Shown here: positions 6,986-10,910 of the stretch, in pieces
Layout of the letters: every line of letters starts with the position of its first letter
Position numbering within the stretch: the stretch's first letter is position 1
DNA from: Gemmatimonadota bacterium
Lineage (GTDB): Bacteria > Gemmatimonadota > Gemmatimonadetes > Gemmatimonadales > Gemmatimonadaceae
DNA: 10,910 bases
Direction of reading: 5' to 3'
Assembly: GCA_003142495.1 (NCBI GenBank)
Contig: PLMM01000214.1
Coordinates: forward strand, 1,811 to 12,720
Translations under genes and position numbers: made by a program
The notes under the pieces: generated by a model
The model's database searches: none
What the model saw: the letters and a program-made list of their open reading frames with translations, nothing else
Told to the model about the DNA's origin: nothing

Positions 6986-7336
6986 TCACGAGCCCGTTGG
7001 CTCTCCAGGTCGATGTGTGATCACGTGCACCTTCTGGCGGAGCATCATGCCGCCGCCGATGATGGCATCGAGTTGGGGAAGGATGGCGTCGATATCGCCT
7101 GAGGTTGCAACGCACTCGATCACGATCGGCATGTCGAGAGACAACACGTCGAAGCGATCAGTGTGGAGCTTCGCGCTGGCGCCAAACCCCATGATCCCGC
7201 GCAGGACCGTAGCTCCCGCGAAGTGATGCGAGCGGAAAAGCTCGACGATCGCCTGATAGAGCGGCTTTCCGTCGTGCTTGTCACGCTCTCCGATATAGAT
7301 GCGAAGCAATTCGCGTTCGCCCTCGAATTCATTCAT
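6986..7336 (-). CDS. DUF190 (PII-like) protein, partner of CrcB
   Basis: This 116-residue cytoplasmic protein has the DUF190 pattern: LLRIYIGERDKHDGKPLYQAIV (residues 10-31), then GATVLRGIMGFG (41-52), and a late VECVAT-like strand. Members adopt a PII-like alpha/beta fold and are often encoded next to crcB, though their role in fluoride handling is unproven. It lies 52 bp downstream of crcB on the same strand and is therefore probably under the same fluoride riboswitch. GGAGGA immediately precedes two tandem ATG codons; the second (7336, 4 nt away) is chosen and 7339 is the alternative. Upstream in-frame sequence to 7450 overlaps crcB and is Arg/Ser-rich, unlike the family. It converges with the PQQ lipoprotein gene, with a 27-bp gap. 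Confidence 0.88.
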   Translation of the reverse strand: MNEFEGERELLRIYIGERDKHDGKPLYQAIVELFRSHHFAGATVLRGIMGFGASAKLHTDRFDVLSLDMPIVIECVATSGDIDAILPQLDAIIGGGMMLRQKVHVITHRPGEPTGS

Positions 7337-7364
7337 CATTCCTCCGCGAGTAGTCAGCCGCGTA

Positions 7365-7381
7365 CGTCGCTCGGAGCGACG
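7365..7381. repeat. Small inverted repeat in the crcB-DUF190 gap
   Basis: CGTCGCT (7365-7371) and AGCGACG (7375-7381) can pair around a 3-nt loop. It sits between the crcB stop and the DUF190 Shine-Dalgarno and has no T-run, so at most it is an intercistronic stem affecting stability or relative expression. Confidence 0.3.
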
Positions 7382-7388
7382 GCGAGAA

Positions 7389-7784
7389 TCAGAAGCGCTG
7401 CCGAAACGCGATGAGCTCGCGCGCGAGCAGAAAACCGCAGAAGGTAGCAAGCAGCGCGAGCACCATGCTCGAGATCGAGTACAGGGCGGCTCGACTGAAC
7501 TGCCCCTCCTCGATCAGCACTGCGGATTCGTAGCTGTATGACGAAAACGTCGTATAGCCGCCGCAGAAGCCCGTGGTCAACATCGCGCGCACCTCCATCG
7601 AGACGGCGGGTGTCGCAAGCGCGTACCGGATCAGAAATCCGAGCAGCAGGCTGCCGGTGATGTTGATGAGCAAAGTGCCCCACGGGAAGCTCGGCCCCAA
7701 CCGCTGCTGCACCGCCATCGTGAGATAGAAGCGCGATACTCCACCGGCGGCGGCGCCCACCGCTATTGCCCAAAACAGTTTCAC
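7389..7784 (-). CDS. crcB: Fluoride-specific ion channel CrcB (Fluc)
   Basis: The 131-residue protein has four hydrophobic segments (about 2-22, 35-57, 63-85, 100-123) and the Fluc signatures: GGVSRFYL (14-21), GTLLINITGSLLLGF (36-50) with the pore Asn41, and GFCGGYTTFSSYSYE (72-86) containing the TTFS core. Fluc channels are dual-topology dimers in the inner membrane that let fluoride leave the cell down its gradient, protecting enolase and pyrophosphatase. One full-length copy is normal for a homodimer. The start codon is GTG 7784; GAGG lies 6 nt upstream, and the overlapping ATG two bases earlier runs straight into TGA, so it cannot be used. It is preceded by a fluoride riboswitch and followed by DUF190, which confirms the assignment. 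Confidence 0.96.
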   Translation of the reverse strand: MKLFWAIAVGAAAGGVSRFYLTMAVQQRLGPSFPWGTLLINITGSLLLGFLIRYALATPAVSMEVRAMLTTGFCGGYTTFSSYSYESAVLIEEGQFSRAALYSISSMVLALLATFCGFLLARELIAFRQRF

Positions 7785-7826
7785 ATTTTACCTCGGCGTG
7801 AGCGGTGACGTTGACAGGCGAATGAC

Positions 7827-7862
7827 AAAAAGGCTCCTACGCAATTGTGTTGCGTAGGAGCC
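7827..7862 (-). terminator. Intrinsic terminator of the fluoride riboswitch
   Basis: On the minus strand GGCTCCTACGCAA (7862-7850) pairs perfectly with TTGCGTAGGAGCC (7844-7832) around a 5-nt loop, followed by TTTTT (7831-7827). The 5' arm includes the GCTCC that also closes the aptamer pseudoknot, so aptamer and terminator are mutually exclusive: fluoride binding should allow read-through into crcB. Confidence 0.93.
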
Positions 7863-7906
7863 ATTAGCCATCGACTGCACGGCGGTTGCGGTGAGCTCCA
7901 TCACCT
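7854..7906 (-). ncRNA. Fluoride riboswitch aptamer (crcB motif)
   Basis: Read on the minus strand the element starts GGTGATGGAGCTCACC (7905-7890), where GGTGA/TCACC forms P1 with the loop TGGAGC, followed by the conserved AACCGCC, a variable arm ending GGC, TAAT and GGCTCCTAC (to 7854). The loop GGAGC can pair with the 3' GCTCC to form the fluoride-site pseudoknot. These are the conserved elements of the fluoride riboswitch class. It lies about 70 nt before the crcB start, with the terminator stem sharing its 3' strand, so it is an ON switch acting on transcription. Confidence 0.94.
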
Positions 7907-7924
7907 GAACATTCCTTCGGCCTC

Positions 7925-7938
7925 GAATCGCGCGATTC
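7925..7938. repeat. 14-bp palindrome in the crcB leader
   Basis: GAATCGCGCGATTC is a perfect palindrome lying between the predicted promoter and the riboswitch aptamer. It could be a protein site or a short hairpin in the leader; nothing in the sequence decides between these. Confidence 0.35.
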
Positions 7939-7966
7939 TCTGCGCGCATTGCGCTCTTCTGCATCA

Positions 7967-7995
7967 AGGCTAGGCGGCATCGGGTGAATCGTCAA
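7967..7995 (-). promoter_or_regulatory. Promoter for the fluoride riboswitch-crcB-DUF190 transcript
   Basis: On the minus strand TTGACG (7995-7990) and TAGCCT (7972-7967) are spaced by 17 bp. Transcription would start near 7960, about 55 nt before the aptamer. It lies only 25 bp past the stop of the cyclodeaminase gene, whose own terminator is not evident, so some read-through from that operon into the riboswitch is possible. Confidence 0.55.
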
Positions 7996-8019
7996 GGCAA
8001 TCGACGCGAGCGCGACCCC

Positions 8020-8991
8020 TCATGCCGCCGCGAGCCGACGCAGCACGTGCCCGGCGATCACGATGTCCTGCACCGCAACCCCGGTGAGATCCGCGATCGA
8101 GATCTGATCCTCGCTCGTGCGCCCGAGCGTGGGCTTCGCGAGCACCGCGCCGAGCTCGCGCACGCGATCGAGGGTGATCGCGCCCGACGCCAGCGCCGGC
8201 GCGAGATCGCCGTGATCCGCGCATTGCGCGATGCTGTCGGCCACCACCACCTCCGCCCGCGCAAAGAGCGCCGCGTCCAGCTCCTGCTTCCCCGGCGAGT
8301 CCGCGCCCACTCCCGTGATGTGCGTGCCCGGCTTCACCGCGCTCGCGCGAAAGTGCGCGCTGTGCGAGGCGGTTGCCGTCACGATGAGCTCCGAGCTCGC
8401 AGCAACGCTTTCCGCGCTCGTCATCACCGCCACTCGAAATCCCATCGTCTCGAGATCCCCCGCGCACGCCGCCGCCCGCTCGGCCGAGCGTCCATAGAGC
8501 GCAATCTCGCGGCACGCGGTGACGTGCATGAGCATCAGCGGTTGCAGCCGCGCCTGCACGCCGGTGCCGATGATCCCGATGCGCGAAATGACTTTCGGCG
8601 CGAGCGCACGCGCCGCGACCGCGCCCGCCGCGGCGGTGCGCAGATCAGTGAGTCGCGAGCGGTCGAGCAGCACCGCAGTGAGAAAGCCCGTGTGGCTGCT
8701 GAAGACGAGCATGCATCCGTCGCCTGTGGGGAGCCCGCGCGCCGAGTTTTGCGGAAAGCCCGCGGCAACCTTGATGACGAAGACGTCGCCGCCCTTCACG
8801 TAGCCGTACTTGAGATGCACATCGCCCGGTGGCTCGGTGAATCCGAGATAGCCGACGGGCGGCACGACGACGCGCCCGGCCGTGTATGCGATGAAACCCT
8901 GCGCGATCTCCTCGATCAGCTCCGGCACGCTCACCGCGCGCTCGCAATCCTCCGCGCTGACGACGAAGGGCTGCGGGAGCGACTCAGCCAC
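8020..8991 (-). CDS. Ornithine cyclodeaminase/mu-crystallin family protein
   Basis: Starting at GTG 8991 the protein has 323 residues, normal for the family. The N-terminal part reads FVVSAEDCERAVSVPELIEE (9-28) and GRVVVPP (39-45), then the substrate-side Lys74 (IKVAAGFPQN) and Arg118 (LTDLRTAA). A Rossmann domain follows with GIIGTGVQARLQ (139-150) and the hallmark GADSPGKQELD (229-239) containing Asp231. The family includes ornithine cyclodeaminase (ornithine to proline plus ammonia), alanine dehydrogenase and NAD(P)H ketimine or pyrroline-2-carboxylate reductases. Which one applies cannot be told from motifs. The frame stays open to 9450, but that extension overlaps the aminotransferase and is Arg/Ala-rich noise. 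It starts 14 bp after the aminotransferase stop with no Shine-Dalgarno, suggesting translational coupling. It is the last gene of a three-gene operon. Confidence 0.88.
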   Translation of the reverse strand: MAESLPQPFVVSAEDCERAVSVPELIEEIAQGFIAYTAGRVVVPPVGYLGFTEPPGDVHLKYGYVKGGDVFVIKVAAGFPQNSARGLPTGDGCMLVFSSHTGFLTAVLLDRSRLTDLRTAAAGAVAARALAPKVISRIGIIGTGVQARLQPLMLMHVTACREIALYGRSAERAAACAGDLETMGFRVAVMTSAESVAASSELIVTATASHSAHFRASAVKPGTHITGVGADSPGKQELDAALFARAEVVVADSIAQCADHGDLAPALASGAITLDRVRELGAVLAKPTLGRTSEDQISIADLTGVAVQDIVIAGHVLRRLAAA

Positions 8992-9000
8992 GAGGCGTGC

Positions 9001-9017
9001 GCCGGCTAAACGCCGGC
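9001..9017. repeat. Hairpin over the aminotransferase stop codon
   Basis: GCCGGC (9001-9006) and GCCGGC (9012-9017) can form a 6-bp stem with a 5-nt loop, and the TAG stop of the aminotransferase lies at the stem-loop boundary. It is 9 nt ahead of the GTG start of the next gene, which lacks a Shine-Dalgarno, so a coupling role is possible but unproven. Confidence 0.35.
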
Positions 9018-10133
9018 ACCGACCAGCGGCGCGAGCCCAGCTCGCAGCCGCGCGAGTCCATCTCTGAGATACTCGGGCTTCGAGCCGAGCCACACGCGAA
9101 TGTAGCTCTCGAGCCCGAAGTGCAGCCCCGGAACGATCAGCGTCGACTGCTCCTTCAAAATGCGCTCGCACATCGGGATGCTCTTCGCATCCGAGTTGTA
9201 CTTCATGAACACGATCGCGCCGGCCTGCGGCGGCGTGTATTCGAAGAAGTCGCCCATCTCCGCGGCCCACGCCTCGAGCGTCGGCAGATTCTCGCGCAGC
9301 ACCGACCGCGTGCGCGCGTAGAGCTGCGTGCGCACGCCGGCACTCACCGCGACGCGTGCGATGTGATCGGAGATCTTGTTCGGGCAGATCGTGATGTAGT
9401 CGTGCTGCGTCCAGCAGCTCGCGATGAGCTCCGGTGGCCCGACCATCCATCCGATGCGCACGCCGGGAATTCCGTACGCCTTCGAGAGCCCGCTCGTCAC
9501 GATGACGCGATCGCTCATCCCCCAGAAGCTTGGGCTCCGCTCGCCCTCGATCTCGGCGCCCTGATACACCTCGTCCGCGATCAGATACGCACCCACCGCC
9601 TCGACGCGCTTAACGATCCGCTCCATCGCCGCACGCGAGAGCACCGCGCCCGTCGGATTGTTCGGATTCGTGATGTAGACGAAGCGCGTTTTCGGCGTGA
9701 CCGCCCGCTCGAACGAATCCCAGTCGATGTCCCACACAGCATCGACGCACGCGAGCTCAAAGCGCTCGACCGTCGCGCCGAGGCTGCGCGGCACGCCCCA
9801 GAACTGGAGATAGTTCGGGACTTGCAAGGCCACCGAATCGCCCGCGCGAATCAGCGTCAGCGCGAGGATGTAGTTGGCCTCCGACGTTCCGTTCGTGACC
9901 TCGACATGATTGATCGTCGACCCCGGATACATCGCGGCGATGCGCTCGCGAAGCTCGATGGTTCCGTTCGATTGGCTATAGCCGAGTGGCGCGTCCATCA
10001 GCGCGTCGAGGTCGAAGCCGTACTGCACCATCTCTCTGAGCGTCACGGGGCGTACACCGGACTCGCTCAGGTCGAAGTCGACGAAGTTCTCGTACGTCGA
10101 CTGCATGCGTTCCATCAGGAAGGTTTCAATCAT
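9006..10133 (-). CDS. PLP-dependent aminotransferase, class I/II fold type I
   Basis: This 375-residue cytoplasmic enzyme has the complete fold-type-I set: NPNNPTG (156-162), ADEVY (186-190) with Asp187 for the PLP ring nitrogen, the Schiff-base lysine Lys218 in SGLSKAYGIPG, Arg226 (phosphate side, GVRIGW) and Arg346 (YIRVWLG) matching the substrate-carboxylate arginine of aspartate aminotransferase. The opening MERMQSTYENFVDFDLSESGV (from residue 7) is characteristic of a subgroup often annotated as aspartate aminotransferase-like or capreomycidine-synthase-like. The amino donor cannot be read from sequence. GAGG lies just 1 nt before ATG 10133; Met7 (10115) is an alternative start. It sits 44 bp after the cyclase gene and 14 bp before the cyclodeaminase gene, as the middle gene of an apparent operon. 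Confidence 0.9.
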   Translation of the reverse strand: MIETFLMERMQSTYENFVDFDLSESGVRPVTLREMVQYGFDLDALMDAPLGYSQSNGTIELRERIAAMYPGSTINHVEVTNGTSEANYILALTLIRAGDSVALQVPNYLQFWGVPRSLGATVERFELACVDAVWDIDWDSFERAVTPKTRFVYITNPNNPTGAVLSRAAMERIVKRVEAVGAYLIADEVYQGAEIEGERSPSFWGMSDRVIVTSGLSKAYGIPGVRIGWMVGPPELIASCWTQHDYITICPNKISDHIARVAVSAGVRTQLYARTRSVLRENLPTLEAWAAEMGDFFEYTPPQAGAIVFMKYNSDAKSIPMCERILKEQSTLIVPGLHFGLESYIRVWLGSKPEYLRDGLARLRAGLAPLVGAGV

Positions 10134-10177
10134 TCCTCAATTTGCAGCATGCGCGCCCCGGCATCAATACGTTCACA

Positions 10178-10855
10178 TCAGCGATCGAGCCTCGCGTGTG
10201 CGCGCACGGGGAAGGTGCCCATCCCGTGGATCTTCGGCGGCGCAGCCGTGAAGCGAAAGCCGGCGAGCGGCAGGGCGCCGAGATTGGTCATGTGCTCCAC
10301 GATCGGAATGCCGGCCTTGAGCAGCGTGGTGTGCACGGGACGAGTGCCATCCTCCGTGCTATCGATGTTGTGCGAGTCGATGCCGACGAGCGCGGCGCCC
10401 GCTTCGCGAAGATAGATCGCCGCCTGTTCCGTTAGAAAAGGGAAGCCCGTGAAGTACTGCTCGGTGCGCCAGTGCGCGTCCCACCCGGTGTGCACCAGCA
10501 CCGCGCGTCCGCGAAGCTCCAGCGCGCCGAAGTGCGCGCGGTCGACGGCGCGATTCGCGGACTTCGGCACTCGCACGACGACGCCCGGCAAATCCGAGAT
10601 CGATTCGAGCGTGAGCCCGCTGAGATCCACACCATCCGCGTAGCGGTGAAAGGGCGTGTCGAGATAGGTGCCGGTGTTCGACACCATCTCGATACGGCCG
10701 ATCTGAAATTCGGTGTTGGGCCCGTAGATGCTGCGCGACGCCTCACGCGTGAGGTGATCGCTGATCACCGGCGCCGGCAGCCCCTTGTACGTGATCATGC
10801 CACTCTCGATCGTGTGACTGAGATCGATGAATCGCGAGCGTGCGCCTGTCTGCAT
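10178..10855 (-). CDS. Cyclase-family / kynurenine formamidase-like hydrolase
   Basis: The 225-residue protein matches the cyclase family (COG1878-type, including KynB, which hydrolyses N-formylkynurenine): FIDLSHTIESGM (9-20), NTGTYLDTPFHRYADG (60-75), HTGWD (122-126), VGIDSHNID (157-165), RPVHTTLL (172-179) and GFRFTAAPPKIHGMGTFPVRA (from 199). The normal metal motif HxGTHxDxPxH appears as NxGTYxDxPxH: two His are replaced (Asn60, Tyr64), while Asp66, His70, His175 and Glu187 remain, with the family's 12-residue spacing between the last two. One of two zinc sites may therefore be lost or altered. Function as formamidase is doubtful; another amide or lactam hydrolase is possible. GGAG lies 11 nt before ATG 10855. 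It is the first visible gene of the operon. Confidence 0.88.
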   Translation of the reverse strand: MQTGARSRFIDLSHTIESGMITYKGLPAPVISDHLTREASRSIYGPNTEFQIGRIEMVSNTGTYLDTPFHRYADGVDLSGLTLESISDLPGVVVRVPKSANRAVDRAHFGALELRGRAVLVHTGWDAHWRTEQYFTGFPFLTEQAAIYLREAGAALVGIDSHNIDSTEDGTRPVHTTLLKAGIPIVEHMTNLGALPLAGFRFTAAPPKIHGMGTFPVRAHARLDR

Positions 10856-10910
10856 GCCGGGCCTGTCTCCGAATATTGGGGGTAGTGTTCCACTGAAGGT
10901 GCTCCGCGCG

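Noticed and set aside
8992..9450. N-terminal extension of the cyclodeaminase frame.
   Set aside because: It would overlap the aminotransferase by over 440 bases and adds composition-driven sequence; the family N terminus begins right after GTG 8991.
8997..10415. Plus-strand open frame of 472 codons opposite the aminotransferase gene.
   Set aside because: Antisense shadow: low-complexity Arg/His/Asp-rich sequence, no family motif, and the opposite strand carries a complete catalytic aminotransferase.
1..10910. Search for CRISPR arrays, tRNA or rRNA genes, transposases, phage or defence genes and attachment sites.
   Set aside because: No regularly spaced repeats, cloverleaf, mobile-element or defence motifs were found; all substantial stretches are explained by housekeeping-type genes.

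Overview
The window is GC-rich bacterial DNA packed with ordinary metabolic and envelope genes. There are no tRNA or rRNA genes, insertion sequences, phage genes or CRISPR arrays, and no gene-free stretch longer than about 150 bases. Several exported products, one of them a lipoprotein with a lipobox, together with the high GC content and the TA-N3-T promoter elements, would fit a Gram-negative-type soil or sediment bacterium such as Gemmatimonadota or a neighbouring phylum. The lineage is a guess from style and is not proved by any marker gene.

Left part (1-3663): the 3' part of a phospholipase D-family gene (+) converges on a minus-strand pair, an exported NTF2-like protein followed by a small beta-class carbonic anhydrase. 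A divergent M20 metallopeptidase gene (+) follows and ends at a perfect 19-bp inverted repeat, a probable bidirectional terminator shared with the next convergent gene.

Middle part (3756-6958): an exported DUF4142 (ferritin-like) protein (-) is divergent from a SufR-like winged-helix regulator (+) that carries a C-terminal cysteine cluster suited to an Fe-S cluster. Two consensus-like sigma70 promoters diverge from their gap. Their -35 boxes form the arms of the inverted repeat GTCAAG-N6-CTTGAC, a likely operator. A PQQ-type beta-propeller lipoprotein follows the regulator after 34 bp and is probably in the same transcript.

Right part (6986-10910, all minus strand): a fluoride module consists of a promoter, a crcB-motif fluoride riboswitch whose 3' side overlaps an intrinsic terminator, the fluoride channel gene crcB (GTG start) and a DUF190 gene. 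Upstream of it lies a tight three-gene operon, transcribed in the order cyclase/kynurenine-formamidase-like protein, fold-type-I PLP aminotransferase, ornithine cyclodeaminase/mu-crystallin family protein. The order suggests an amino-acid-derived ketimine pathway, but the substrate cannot be read from sequence.

No wholly new system is evident. The best leads are the Fe-S regulator with its divergent operator, the cyclase-aminotransferase-cyclodeaminase operon with a cyclase lacking two canonical metal histidines, and DUF190 sitting under a fluoride riboswitch.
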